A model generated the notes under the pieces. That model saw nothing but the letters and a program-made list of their open reading frames with translations, did not search any database and was not told the origin of the DNA. Shown here one piece after another: positions 28,809 to 37,885 of a stretch of DNA of 64,000 nucleotides; within the stretch, counting starts at the first letter, position 1, and each line of letters starts with the position of its first letter. The position numbers and the translations under genes are program-made. This stretch comes from Paenibacillus sp. oral taxon 786 str. D14 (GTDB taxonomy: Bacteria > Bacillota > Bacilli > Paenibacillales > Paenibacillaceae), in the NCBI RefSeq assembly GCF_000159955.1, contig NZ_GG695976.1, positions 113,961 to 177,960 of the forward strand, in the 5' to 3' direction.

Positions 28809-29465
28809 ATGCCTATTACGCATTTGCTATATATTGAAGACGATCCCGAAATCGGTGAATGGGTCAGCTCCAACCTGGAAGCGCGCGGATACGCGGTCAC
28901 TTGGCTGAAGCACGGGGATCAGGCCGTGGAGAAAGCCGCCGATTGCCATCTCGTGATCCTTGACGTGATGCTTCCAGGGCTGGACGGCTTCACGATTGGG
29001 GGGCGGTTAAAGCAGAAGTATCCGGAGCTGCCGGTATTGATGCTGTCGGCCCGAACTTCGATTGACGACAAGCTGCAGGGACTGAAGTTCGCCGACGACT
29101 ATTTAACGAAGCCGTTCCATCCGGACGAGCTGGCCGCCCGGATTGAGGTGCTGCTCCGCCGCAGCGGGGGGATCGCCGACCCAGCGCCGCTGCGTATTAA
29201 ACATTTACTTGTGTATGAGAAAGAAAACCGGATCATCAATCAGGATACCAACGAGGTAATCGTGCTGACCGGCAAGCAGTTTCATATTTTCTCCTATCTG
29301 CTGCGCCATCTTAGTCAAATCCTGACTAAGGAGCAGATCTACGAAGCCGTATGGAACGAGCCCTACCTCGACGGGGACAAAACCTTGATGGTCCATATCC
29401 GCCACCTGCGTGAGAAGCTGGAACGGGATCCCGCAAATCCTGAAGTGATCGAGACCATCTCCTAA
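28809..29465 (+). CDS. OmpR-family response regulator, C-terminally truncated
   Basis: A 218-residue regulator. The receiver domain has acidic residues in IEDD, phospho-acceptor Asp52 (LVILDVMLPG) and Lys101 (TKPF). The winged-helix domain runs to IRHLREKLERDP and then stops at ETIS. The terminal wing hairpin expected after ETI (of the IRGxGYR type) is missing. The loop before Lys101 reads GLKFADDYLTKPF, lacking the usual glycine of GADDYLTKPF. The stop lies where the following kinase sequence begins abruptly, which suggests that one deletion removed the end of this gene and the start of the next. DNA binding may be impaired. Confidence 0.85.
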   Translation: MPITHLLYIEDDPEIGEWVSSNLEARGYAVTWLKHGDQAVEKAADCHLVILDVMLPGLDGFTIGGRLKQKYPELPVLMLSARTSIDDKLQGLKFADDYLTKPFHPDELAARIEVLLRRSGGIADPAPLRIKHLLVYEKENRIINQDTNEVIVLTGKQFHIFSYLLRHLSQILTKEQIYEAVWNEPYLDGDKTLMVHIRHLREKLERDPANPEVIETIS

Positions 29466-29479
29466 ACCCTGGCCATTAT

Positions 29480-30724
29480 GTGCACGAGAGCCGTCCTTAC
29501 GGTACCGGACAGGAGATTGAGACCGCTTGGCATCAAGCTGCTGCTGAGTTGAAGGGAGCTCAAGCCGATGCCATCGATGCGAAGCTCAGAGAGATGAAGC
29601 TGCTGTATCCTGATGCCGCGCTGTATTGGGTTGACACGGCTGGCCAAACCCGCCTGCAGCTGCCGGAGCAAGAGTCGGTGCCCCAGCAGTGGTCCTTGGA
29701 GGATACTATCGCCTTCATGAAGCAACGTGTGGACGCCGACCCTTTTACGGTTGTCGCTTTTATTGGCGGGGACGAACAAGCCAAGCAAGGCTTCATGGTG
29801 TTGGAGCTTCCGCGTAAATTTATGGTGATTCAAAAAGGGGAACAGCTTAGTGACATTCGTTTTTACGGGGTGTTTCTAGCGATTCTGCTGGGGGCCTTCG
29901 TCCTGCTCTCCTATCTGTTCTTTAGCGATATCCGCAAGCGGCTGCTGCGCCTGGAAGCCGGCATGACCCGCCCGGGTCCCGACGGGCTGCCGTCTCCCAT
30001 CGAAGAAGGACGCCCGGACGAAATTGGCCGATTGGAGCTTGCTTTTAACCATATGGTGTTCGCACTGAAGGACAGCCGCCAGCGGGAGCGCGAGGAAGAG
30101 GAGCTGCGCAAGAGCCTGATCAGCCACCTATCCCATGACCTGCGGACGCCGTTAACCGTGCTGGGCAGCCATCTGTATTCGCTCCGTCAGGAACCCCTAT
30201 CCGAACAGGGACGACAGTCCCTGGCTTTGATGGAGACGAAAATCAGCGATTTATCCGGACTGATGGATCATCTATTATCGTATAACCTGCTCTCCAGCGG
30301 ACGGTATGCCATGTCTTTGGAGCGGCTGGATATCCTGCGGATCGTGCGGGAAAGCGCGGCCGCCTGGTACCCCGTCTGGGAGAAGAACGGGATTACGGCC
30401 GATATTGAGCTGCCGGAGCAGCCGATCTACTGGAACGTTGACGCCCAAGGGTTCCGCCGCGTACTCGATAACTTGTTCCAGAACCTGGTCCGCCATGCTG
30501 GATCGGGCCGTTATGCCGGGATTGCGGTAGAGCAATACGAAGGCACCACGGCTCTCACGATCAGCGACCACGGCCCTGGAATGGAGTCGGTTTCCGCTAG
30601 CGGAGGCGCGGGGCTTGGCCTGCAAATCGTCGACCTGCTGCTGCGGGAAATGGGTCTCGCACGGGCCACCGTATCGAGCGAAGCTGGAACGAAAGTTTAT
30701 ATTTATCCAATGGCGCTATTGTAA
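29480..30724 (+). CDS. sensor histidine kinase, N-terminally truncated
   Basis: 414 residues are readable from a GTG at 29480 that has no ribosome binding site. One transmembrane segment (about 127-147), a HAMP-like linker, HisKA with His219 (SHLSHDLRTPL) and a HATPase domain (N box near DNLFQNLVRHA, G box GAGLGLQIVDLLL) are intact. In this frame the sequence LLNPGHYVHESRPYGTG already runs upstream of the GTG, as expected just after a first transmembrane helix, but that helix and the natural start are absent. With the regulator truncated at the same spot, a deletion across the gene junction is the simplest explanation. Translation would depend on coupling or may be lost. Confidence 0.75.
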   Translation: MHESRPYGTGQEIETAWHQAAAELKGAQADAIDAKLREMKLLYPDAALYWVDTAGQTRLQLPEQESVPQQWSLEDTIAFMKQRVDADPFTVVAFIGGDEQAKQGFMVLELPRKFMVIQKGEQLSDIRFYGVFLAILLGAFVLLSYLFFSDIRKRLLRLEAGMTRPGPDGLPSPIEEGRPDEIGRLELAFNHMVFALKDSRQREREEEELRKSLISHLSHDLRTPLTVLGSHLYSLRQEPLSEQGRQSLALMETKISDLSGLMDHLLSYNLLSSGRYAMSLERLDILRIVRESAAAWYPVWEKNGITADIELPEQPIYWNVDAQGFRRVLDNLFQNLVRHAGSGRYAGIAVEQYEGTTALTISDHGPGMESVSASGGAGLGLQIVDLLLREMGLARATVSSEAGTKVYIYPMALL

Positions 30725-30737
30725 TTGAGATGAGGCG

Positions 30738-30762
30738 AGGGACTGTTTACAGTCCCTTTTTT
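30738..30762 (+). terminator. terminator after the histidine kinase gene
   Basis: GGGACTG and CAGTCCC form a perfect stem around TTTA, followed by six T. Confidence 0.9.
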
Positions 30763-30848
30763 CATGCCCCAAAATTAAACGAATCTTAAACTTCTCCTGT
30801 CTTTGCCTTTAACCTCCGGGCGATATGATCATGACGAGGTGATAATTC

Positions 30849-31763
30849 GTGAGTGAAATGATCATTCAAACGGAAGGTTTAACGAAAACATACCGCGGCC
30901 GCTACGCAGTGGACCACTTAAACCTGGAGATCGCGAAGGGGGACATCTACGGGTTCCTCGGACCTAATGGTGCAGGGAAGACGACGACGATCCGCATGCT
31001 GCTGGGCTTAATCCAGCCGACTTCGGGTACGATTCGCATCTTCGGCCGCGAGCTGCACCGCGATAAGCTGGCAATCCTGCGCCGCATCGGCTCGCTGGTC
31101 GAATCCCCGTCTTATTACGGACATTTGAGCGCCATCGACAACTTAGAGGCCATCCGCCGCATCTTGCAGGTGCCGAAATCGCGCATCGACGAGGTGCTGG
31201 ACATCGTCTCGCTGACCAGCGACGCACGCCGGCCGGTGAAGGGCTTCTCCCTCGGGATGAAGCAGCGTCTGGGCATCGCCGCGTCGTTGCTCGGCAACCC
31301 CGAACTGCTCATCCTGGACGAACCAACCAACGGGCTGGACCCGTCCGGGATCCACGAGATCCGCGAATTAATTAAGAGCATGCCGAAGCGTTACGGCATC
31401 ACCGTGCTCGTATCCAGCCACCTGCTCGGGGAGATGGAGTTGATGGCCAGCAAAGTGGGCATTATCCGCGAAGGCCGGATGGTGTTCCAGGATACGATCG
31501 ACAATCTGCGGCTCCGCGCAGCTCACGATATGGAGCTCGTTGTTTCGGAGCCGGATGAAGCGCTTTGGATTGCCCGTGATCTGGGCGCCATCGGCAAGCT
31601 GCAAAGCGGAGTTCTCTCGTTCCCAGGGATGGCTGACGCCCAGGTCGCCCGCCTGGTCAAACAGCTGGTGGAAAACGGACATGCCATTTATCGCGTCGAG
31701 CAGAAGAAGAAATCGCTGGAGGACATCTTTATGCAGGTAATCGGGGAGGGGGCCGCGGTATGA
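30849..31763 (+). CDS. ABC transporter ATP-binding protein (BcrA/lantibiotic-immunity type)
   Basis: A 304-residue ABC-2 type ATPase with Walker A GPNGAGKT, signature FSLGMKQRLGIAASLL and Walker B LLILDEPTNGLDPSG. The type is used for export of or self-protection against peptide antibiotics (BcrA, SpaF, NisF groups). The start is a GTG at 30849 with GAGGTGA upstream. It overlaps the first permease gene by 4 nt. The damaged two-component genes upstream are the kind that usually regulate such transporters, but a terminator and 120 bp separate them. Confidence 0.88.
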   Translation: MSEMIIQTEGLTKTYRGRYAVDHLNLEIAKGDIYGFLGPNGAGKTTTIRMLLGLIQPTSGTIRIFGRELHRDKLAILRRIGSLVESPSYYGHLSAIDNLEAIRRILQVPKSRIDEVLDIVSLTSDARRPVKGFSLGMKQRLGIAASLLGNPELLILDEPTNGLDPSGIHEIRELIKSMPKRYGITVLVSSHLLGEMELMASKVGIIREGRMVFQDTIDNLRLRAAHDMELVVSEPDEALWIARDLGAIGKLQSGVLSFPGMADAQVARLVKQLVENGHAIYRVEQKKKSLEDIFMQVIGEGAAV

Positions 31764-32476
31764 TGTTACGCTCCCTCTCGGCCGACTTCCTGAAGATCCG
31801 GCGCAAAGGCATCTGGTTCCTGATCTTTCTTGCTCCGCTCGGGTTGGTCGCCATGCAGGCGCTCAATTACGGGCTGCGCTTCGACTGGATGATCAAGCAA
31901 TATGCCGATAACCCGTGGGGAGGCCTGCTGCAGAACATTTCCTTCTTCGTGCCGATGGCCATATATCTGGGATGCACCCTAGTAAGCTCGCTAGTGGCGA
32001 ACGTCGAGCATCAGCTTAGTTCCTGGAAACAACTGCTGGCGCTGCCGATCTCACGGACCGCCGTGTATTGTGCTAAATTTCTGTTGTGCTTCCTGCTGCT
32101 GTCCGTTTCCTGCGTGCTGCTATCGGTCGCGACCGTAATTCTTGGTATAGCTCTCGGTTTTGAGGCCGGGTCCATCCCTTACGTGGATTTGGCGCGCCTT
32201 GGATTTTATCCGTTTTTTGCCGCGTTGCCGCTGCTGGCCCTCCAGCTCTGGCTTTCGCTCACCTATCGGAACCAGTCGTTGCCGGTATCCCTTGGCGTCA
32301 CGATTTCGATCCTTTCGCCGTTTACATTGAACCTGTCCGAGTGGTTTCCGCTGAACTGGCCGGTGTTCGGGTTCGAAGGCCCGCACCGCGAATGGTTTGT
32401 CGCAGCCGGGCTTGCCTGCGGCGCAGGAATCCTGCTGACCGGACTTGTTCATTTCAACCGAAAGGACGTGGATTAA
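31760..32476 (+). CDS. ABC-2 type permease subunit (lantibiotic-immunity type)
   Basis: A 238-residue membrane protein with about six hydrophobic segments, related to the second permease that follows (both carry the ...WKQLLALPISRTAVYCAKF type motif after the second helix). It forms the membrane part together with the next gene product. The ATG overlaps the ATPase stop by 4 nt, implying coupling. Confidence 0.85.
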   Translation: MMLRSLSADFLKIRRKGIWFLIFLAPLGLVAMQALNYGLRFDWMIKQYADNPWGGLLQNISFFVPMAIYLGCTLVSSLVANVEHQLSSWKQLLALPISRTAVYCAKFLLCFLLLSVSCVLLSVATVILGIALGFEAGSIPYVDLARLGFYPFFAALPLLALQLWLSLTYRNQSLPVSLGVTISILSPFTLNLSEWFPLNWPVFGFEGPHREWFVAAGLACGAGILLTGLVHFNRKDVD

Positions 32477-32477
32477 T

Positions 32478-33218
32478 ATGAAGACGTTCCTGAACGTCTT
32501 GGCCGCAGAACGGCTAAAAATGGCGCGCTCGCGCCTCTGGCTCATCCTGCTGGTCAGCCCGGCCCTGTCTGCCTTGATCGGCGCCTTGGTCAATCTGCCG
32601 AAAGGAGCCAATGCGGAAGTCTGGCCGCTCCTGATCAGCACCATGTCGATGCTGCACGCGCTATTGTTTCTGCCGATCATGTCCGGCTTATTTCCGTCGT
32701 TCCTCTGCCGTTACGAGCACACCGGCGGCGGTTGGAAGCAGCTGTTGGTGCTTCCCGTCTCACGGAGCGCCGTTTATCTGGCCAAGTTCACTGTCGTTGC
32801 CGTCTTGTTGGCGGCATCCCAGCTGCTCTTTCTAGCCGCGCTGCTGATTGTAGACCAAGTCCAAGGGATCGCTGGCCCCTTGCCATGGGGGATGATCGCA
32901 ACGAGCCTCATCGGAGGCTGGATTGCCTGTATGCCGCTGGTTGCCTTACAGCTGGGCGTCTCCCTGGTGTGGTCCAGTTTTGCAGCTCCGCTTGCGGTGA
33001 ACGTATCGCTGACGATTCCGAACCTGCTGATCATCAATTCGGCCAAGATCGGCCCTTTCTATCCTTGGGCACAGCCGCTGCTGGCCATGATGCCGCGCGG
33101 ACAAGCGAACTACGGTGCCTTTAATCTGCCGTACGAGAGCCTGTTCATCACGGTCCTCGGCAGCTTCCTGTTGTTCCTGATCGCCGGCATGCTGTACTTC
33201 CGCCGCAAAGCGGTCTAA
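32478..33218 (+). CDS. ABC-2 type permease subunit, second (lantibiotic-immunity type)
   Basis: A 246-residue paralogue of the preceding permease, with about six transmembrane segments and the matching motif WKQLLVLPVSRSAVYLAKF. The start is the ATG at 32478, one base after the previous stop codon; upstream in-frame codons overlap the previous gene without a better site. ATPase plus two permeases is the usual three-gene arrangement of peptide-antibiotic resistance exporters. The substrate is unknown. Confidence 0.83.
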   Translation: MKTFLNVLAAERLKMARSRLWLILLVSPALSALIGALVNLPKGANAEVWPLLISTMSMLHALLFLPIMSGLFPSFLCRYEHTGGGWKQLLVLPVSRSAVYLAKFTVVAVLLAASQLLFLAALLIVDQVQGIAGPLPWGMIATSLIGGWIACMPLVALQLGVSLVWSSFAAPLAVNVSLTIPNLLIINSAKIGPFYPWAQPLLAMMPRGQANYGAFNLPYESLFITVLGSFLLFLIAGMLYFRRKAV

Positions 33219-33258
33219 TACAATCGCCCCGCAGCCGTTCTGCCCCTGTAAATGACGA

Positions 33259-33325
33259 AAGGCCTGTAGATGAGCTGGATGAGCATGTTGCCCATCCTAA
33301 CCCTCTACAGGCCTTCTTATTTTAT
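33259..33325 (+). terminator. terminator after the three-gene ABC transporter
   Basis: AAGGCCTGTAGA (33259-33270) and TCTACAGGCCTT (33304-33315) form a 12-bp perfect stem with a 33-nt loop, followed by a T-rich tail (CTTATTTTAT). Confidence 0.75.
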
Positions 33326-33380
33326 GGGGAGGTTATTCATCATTCATTTGGCTTTCAAGCAAGGCAAGTGAAATGCCCGA

Positions 33381-34235
33381 TTATTCTTTGACGCCGCCCA
33401 ACGCTACGCCGGCAATAATATACCGGGACAGCAAGAAGTAGACGATAAACAGAGGCAACGCCGTCAAAGCCAGACCCATGTAAATTGAACCGAATTCCGT
33501 CTTGTAAATATCGCCGCGCAGCAAGCTGACCATAATCGGCATCGTATATTTACTCTTATCTGTCAACAAAATGAGCGGCATAAACAGGTTATTCCAGTTC
33601 GCGACAAAGGCAAAAATCGCTTGCGTCGCAATCGCCGGCATCATCAGCGGCAGAATGATCCGGTTAAACGTCTTAAATTCGCCGGAGCCGTCGACACGCG
33701 CCGCTTCAACAATCTCAAGCGAGAGAGTACCCAGCAGGTACTGGCGCATGAAGAACACAACCGCTGGAGCCGCGATGGCTGGCAAAATCAAAGGCAACAG
33801 GTTGTTGGTCCAATGAATTTTGTACATAAATTGATAGAAACCAATCGAGCTGGCTTGAGCCGGAATCAGCATCACCGCCATAATAAAGGTAAAGAACGGC
33901 TGCCGCAACTTCCAGTTATAAGCGACCAGACCATAGGCCGTCAGGGACGAGAAATAAACCGTCAACAAGGTAGCCGATCCCGAGATAATAAACGAGTTTA
34001 TGAACCCTCGAACCGGATCAAAGCTCTTGTCCAGCAGCACCTTCAGGTTGCTCATCATATGAGTGGATGGAAGCAACGAGAGGCCCGCTTGAATTTCCGC
34101 CGTCGAACGCGTAGCGTTCACGAACATGATCCAGAATGGAAGGATACTGAGGAGTGCCAGCAAAATACATACGACATATACAATCGTCCGATTAATTCGG
34201 AGGGCGACCGCACTGCCTTCTTTAATTTTTTCCAT
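33381..34235 (-). CDS. CUT1 ABC sugar permease (MalG/LacG type)
   Basis: A 284-residue membrane permease with six hydrophobic segments. It has an EAA loop (VEAARVDGSGEFKTFNRIILPLM) and the family ending FIVYFLLSRYIIAGVALGGVKE. It pairs with the upstream permease (3-nt gap). The operon has only a binding protein and two permeases and no ATPase or glycosidase, so its substrate cannot be deduced. MsmX at 60640 is the likely energiser. Confidence 0.92.
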   Translation of the reverse strand: MEKIKEGSAVALRINRTIVYVVCILLALLSILPFWIMFVNATRSTAEIQAGLSLLPSTHMMSNLKVLLDKSFDPVRGFINSFIISGSATLLTVYFSSLTAYGLVAYNWKLRQPFFTFIMAVMLIPAQASSIGFYQFMYKIHWTNNLLPLILPAIAAPAVVFFMRQYLLGTLSLEIVEAARVDGSGEFKTFNRIILPLMMPAIATQAIFAFVANWNNLFMPLILLTDKSKYTMPIMVSLLRGDIYKTEFGSIYMGLALTALPLFIVYFLLSRYIIAGVALGGVKE

Positions 34236-34238
34236 GGC

Positions 34239-35210
34239 TTACACCTCCCCTTTCATTGCTGCACGCTCTGCTTTTCTTTGTTCTTTGATCGCTTTATTTA
34301 ATTTCGCCGCATCCCGGTCACGCATCAGATAGAACAGGATGGCGGACAACACGGCAGCAATAACGAACAGAATCATACTTGCGGCTGCCGCACGGTTATA
34401 CATATAACTTCCTTTAAACGCTTGCCCGTAGATAAACATCGAGGTGGTCAGCGTTGCGTCGTCCGGTCCGCCTTGAAGGAACAGCTGCGGAATATCGAAC
34501 ATCGTCAGACCGCCGATCATCGACGTAATTAATGTATATAACATGATGGTGCGCAGACTTGGCAGTGTAATCTTGAAGAAGGTCTGCCAGCCGTTGGCTC
34601 CGTCAATCGCAGCGGACTCGAAGATCGACGGATTGATCCCCATTACACCTGCAATCAAAATAATCATGGTGTTCCCGTACCACATCCAGAATTGAATGAA
34701 GGAAACGATCCCACGTGCGGTCGTCTTATCCTGCAGGAAGAAGATCGGAGCATCGGACCAACCAAGCAGCTGGAACAAGCTGTTCACCGGCCCCATCGGA
34801 TATGCAAACAGAGAGCTAAAAAGCACTGCAATCGTACTTGCAGTGATAATATTCGGCATATAGAGCAGGATCTTAAACGCGCCCTGGCCTTTAATGTTCA
34901 GACGTTTATTCGTAAACCAGGCCGTCAGCAACAGCGCAAGACCTATCTGCGGAATAAAGTTAACGATCCAGAGGATAAACGTATTCGCGAGAGATTTCTT
35001 GAAAGAAGCATTTTCTAGAATCAGATCTTTAAAGTTCTGAAACGGGTTATCGAGAATTTCCAATGGTTTGGGGATGATCCCCTGTAAATTAGTGAAACCG
35101 ATAACGGCGGTATATAGAATCGGATACAGTGAAAAAACCAAAAAAGCCAACACAAATGGCAACGTAAAATAGTAACCGTATCTCGAATAATTGACACCTT
35201 TGCGGCGCAT
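34239..35210 (-). CDS. CUT1 ABC sugar permease (MalF/LacF type)
   Basis: A 323-residue permease with six transmembrane segments and an EAA loop (FESAAIDGANGWQTFFKITLPSL). The start is the ATG at 35210, with AAGAGGTGAAAGC directly upstream; the longer reading from 35267 overlaps the binding site. It lies between the binding-protein gene and the second permease in a three-gene operon. Confidence 0.92.
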   Translation of the reverse strand: MRRKGVNYSRYGYYFTLPFVLAFLVFSLYPILYTAVIGFTNLQGIIPKPLEILDNPFQNFKDLILENASFKKSLANTFILWIVNFIPQIGLALLLTAWFTNKRLNIKGQGAFKILLYMPNIITASTIAVLFSSLFAYPMGPVNSLFQLLGWSDAPIFFLQDKTTARGIVSFIQFWMWYGNTMIILIAGVMGINPSIFESAAIDGANGWQTFFKITLPSLRTIMLYTLITSMIGGLTMFDIPQLFLQGGPDDATLTTSMFIYGQAFKGSYMYNRAAAASMILFVIAAVLSAILFYLMRDRDAAKLNKAIKEQRKAERAAMKGEV

Positions 35211-35280
35211 GCTTTCACCTCTTTCATGGATATGAAGGGGCGGGTTATACTCCCCGCCCCTTCGCATCTACTGCGTATTC

Positions 35281-36690
35281 TTATTCGCTGTCGATGCCAA
35301 GTTGGTCTTTCACTTGTTGTTTGAAGGTTTTGATCGCATCGTCACGGGATTTGTTACCTGCCGTGTATTCACGAACTTGATCGCGCCACAGTTTGTTGAT
35401 CGTTTCGTCGTATTGCGTCAAGTTCTTACCGGAAGCATTTTCGTTCGCTGGAACGAAGATGTCAAACATGTTTTGACCGCCCAGCATTGCAACTTCACCG
35501 TTCGATTTCGCCATCACCACGGAGGAAGCTACGCTATCCTTCGTACCTGCTTCGCCCTCTTTCATCGTACCGTTTGCCCAATAATATTGGAGGCCGGTTT
35601 CGGAGGTATCCAGCGTTACCCAGTGAATGAAATCAGCAACCGCTTTCTTCTTCGCTTCGTCTTTCGTTACGTCTTTGTTAGCCAAGAGCCAAGTACCGCC
35701 CCAGAAGAACCCTGTTGGAGATTCAGTTACAGCCCAATCACCGTTTGTATCTTTAACTTGACCGTTCATGACATAGTTGATCAACCAAGCCGGACCAAAG
35801 AACCCGAAGATCGGTTGAGCGCCGGAGCCAGACATGTCAGCATACCAAGCTTCCGTCCAGTCTTGCGTATCGTTGTGGTAACCGTTGTCTTTCAACTTCT
35901 TGGAGAGATCCAAGAACTCTTCACGCTTCGGATCGATGTACAGTTTGCCGTCAACGATCCATCCTTTGTCGGAGCTGTTCTCGATCGCGTGCCAGATATC
36001 ACCGTCACCGGATACGATACCATAGCCTTTCGCTTTCAGCTTCGCAGCTGCATCGAAGAACTTATCCCAACCAGGACCAACTTCATTTTTGATAGCAGCT
36101 GGGTCATCTGTCCCGAATACGTCTTTCGCAATCGAACGACGATAGATGAAAGCGCCGCCAGTTGCTTGGTAGCCAAGAGCTTTCAGCTCGCCATCTTTAC
36201 TACCGATATCTACGGAGTATTGAGCGATGCCAGCATCTTTAACCATTTGGTCAGTCAAGCCCAGGTCAGCGTAGTTCGCTGCATACCCGGAAGCGTCGCC
36301 TTGCGTATATTTCAGAACGAACGCTGCTTCAGCAGCATAAATGTCCGGGGCGTCTTTGCCGCCGCCAGCCAAAGCTTGGTCAAGCGCAGGTTGGTAAGCG
36401 CCATCCGTTGTAGCGATAACCGTTGTTTTGAATTCAACATTAGCGTCTGGATGCGTTTCCAAATATTTTGTAGTCATATTTGGAATTTCATCCGTGAAGC
36501 TCCACAGATTGATGGTAACCTTTTCGCCGCTGGAACCTTTACCTGCGGAAGAATTCGTTTCCGTAGGTGTTGTATTGTTCGAGGACGACTCATTCTTGGA
36601 ATTGCCGCCGCAAGCCGTGAGAGCTGTTGTCATCACCAGCAAGGCGGAGATCCCGATCAACAGGTGTTTCATACGTTTCATGCGTTTCAT
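35281..36690 (-). CDS. CUT1 ABC transporter sugar-binding lipoprotein
   Basis: A 469-residue extracellular solute-binding protein. A signal peptide with a lipobox (TTALTAC) is followed by a Ser/Asn/Thr-rich linker, as is common in Gram-positive lipoproteins. The start is the ATG at 36690, preceded by GGGGAGG; upstream in-frame codons have no binding site. It is the first gene of the second CUT1 importer. A CG-centred palindromic site lies 81 bp upstream. Confidence 0.92.
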   Translation of the reverse strand: MKRMKRMKHLLIGISALLVMTTALTACGGNSKNESSSNNTTPTETNSSAGKGSSGEKVTINLWSFTDEIPNMTTKYLETHPDANVEFKTTVIATTDGAYQPALDQALAGGGKDAPDIYAAEAAFVLKYTQGDASGYAANYADLGLTDQMVKDAGIAQYSVDIGSKDGELKALGYQATGGAFIYRRSIAKDVFGTDDPAAIKNEVGPGWDKFFDAAAKLKAKGYGIVSGDGDIWHAIENSSDKGWIVDGKLYIDPKREEFLDLSKKLKDNGYHNDTQDWTEAWYADMSGSGAQPIFGFFGPAWLINYVMNGQVKDTNGDWAVTESPTGFFWGGTWLLANKDVTKDEAKKKAVADFIHWVTLDTSETGLQYYWANGTMKEGEAGTKDSVASSVVMAKSNGEVAMLGGQNMFDIFVPANENASGKNLTQYDETINKLWRDQVREYTAGNKSRDDAIKTFKQQVKDQLGIDSE

Positions 36691-36770
36691 GCTTTGCCTC
36701 CCCTTTTGTTTACTCTTCTCGGTATTTTGTAACCGCATTCACATTTTAATACATCTTTTTGTTCTCCATA

Positions 36771-36784
36771 AGTAAGCGCTTATT
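36771..36784. promoter_or_regulatory. cre- or LacI-like site upstream of the second sugar importer
   Basis: AGTAAGCGCTTATT has a GC-centred dyad (TAAGCGCTTA) and agrees with the cre consensus except at both ends. It may be bound by CcpA or by an unlinked LacI-family regulator. Confidence 0.45.
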
Positions 36785-36846
36785 GGGAAAAGTTCAACTA
36801 TTTTTGGGTCTTGAGATCGAGGGGGCTTCTTCAGACTCAAATCAGA

Positions 36847-36875
36847 ATGACAATTGTCATCTCAATGTCATGACA
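36847..36875. promoter_or_regulatory. paired palindromes upstream of the DesKR-like operon
   Basis: ATGACAATTGTCAT (36847-36860, 14-bp perfect) and TGTCATGACA (36866-36875, 10-bp perfect) share the half-site TGTCAT, repeated 18 bp apart. They lie about 100 bp upstream of the ATPase gene start and before a weak promoter region. This is the place where a NarL/DesR-family response regulator would activate its operon. Confidence 0.55.
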
Positions 36876-36971
36876 GTCCTTACTAACGGGGGGATCGCCG
36901 TTCCTCTATGCTTAAATTAGCGGAGGGAGAACTTACCAAGGCGAAACCTTAAATAGGAGGCGAAGTGTTTC

Positions 36972-37883
36972 GTGGAACCTATTATTGAAATGAAGGACGT
37001 CAGCAAGAGCTTCAAAGATAAAAAAGCGGTAGATCATCTATCATTTACCATTTCCAAAGGCACCATCACCGCCATTCTTGGGCCTAACGGAGCCGGGAAG
37101 ACAACGGCAGTCTCCATGCTGCTCGGCTTGCTGGAGCCAACAACCGGAACGATCAAGCTGTTCGGGAAGCCGCCCAAAGACCGCTCAGTCCGTGAGCGGA
37201 CCGGTGCGATGCTGCAAGAGGTAAGCGTGATGGATCGGCTAAAGGTACGCGAAATCCTGGAGCTGATTCGCAGCTACTACCCCAACCCGATGGCGATGGA
37301 CGAATTGGTTCGTCTGACGGGGTTGTCCGATAGCGATTTAAACCGCTATGCCGAGAAGCTGTCCGGCGGGCAAAAGCGCAGCCTTAGCTTTGCCCTTGCT
37401 TTGGCGGGGAACCCTGAACTGGTCTTCTTTGATGAGCCCACAGTGGGGCTGGACATCACGGCGCGCCGCCGCTTCTGGGACAGCATCCGCAAGTTGGCCG
37501 CGCAAGGGAAGACGATCGTCTTCACGACGCATTACCTGCAGGAAGCCGACGATATCGCTGATCGGATCCTGCTATTTAACCGGGGATCCTTGGTCGCCGA
37601 CGGCACGCCCGAAGCGATCAAATCGCGTATTGTCAAACGTTCGATTTCCTTCCTTGCCGACGGCGACGGCCCAGAACTGCGGAGCCGGCTGCTGGCGCTC
37701 TCCCCTGTCGCGGAATGCTACAACAAAGACGGACGTATCCATGTGACAACGGAGGATACCGACGCAGCATTGGCAGCATTGTTTACCGCCGGTCTGCCCG
37801 TGCACGACATCCAGATCGAGCAAGGACGGTTGGATGAAGCGTTCGAACAGCTAACGACAAACCATGAAGAGGAGGCAATCTAA
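36972..37883 (+). CDS. ABC transporter ATP-binding protein (YvfR-like)
   Basis: A 303-residue ABC-2 ATPase with Walker A GPNGAGKT, signature LSGGQKRSLSFALAL, Walker B LVFFDEPTVGLD and a C-terminal extension. The start is a GTG at 36972 with AGGAGG upstream. It is followed by one permease and by a DesK/DesR-like pair, the same order as B. subtilis yvfRSTU and related linearmycin-resistance loci. It probably exports or removes a membrane-active compound; the substrate is unknown. Confidence 0.88.
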   Translation: MEPIIEMKDVSKSFKDKKAVDHLSFTISKGTITAILGPNGAGKTTAVSMLLGLLEPTTGTIKLFGKPPKDRSVRERTGAMLQEVSVMDRLKVREILELIRSYYPNPMAMDELVRLTGLSDSDLNRYAEKLSGGQKRSLSFALALAGNPELVFFDEPTVGLDITARRRFWDSIRKLAAQGKTIVFTTHYLQEADDIADRILLFNRGSLVADGTPEAIKSRIVKRSISFLADGDGPELRSRLLALSPVAECYNKDGRIHVTTEDTDAALAALFTAGLPVHDIQIEQGRLDEAFEQLTTNHEEEAI

Positions 37884-37885
37884 CG

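Noticed and set aside
35302-36732. 476-codon plus-strand frame opposite the sugar-binding lipoprotein
   Set aside because: Antisense shadow; the minus-strand product has a perfect lipoprotein signal and family features.
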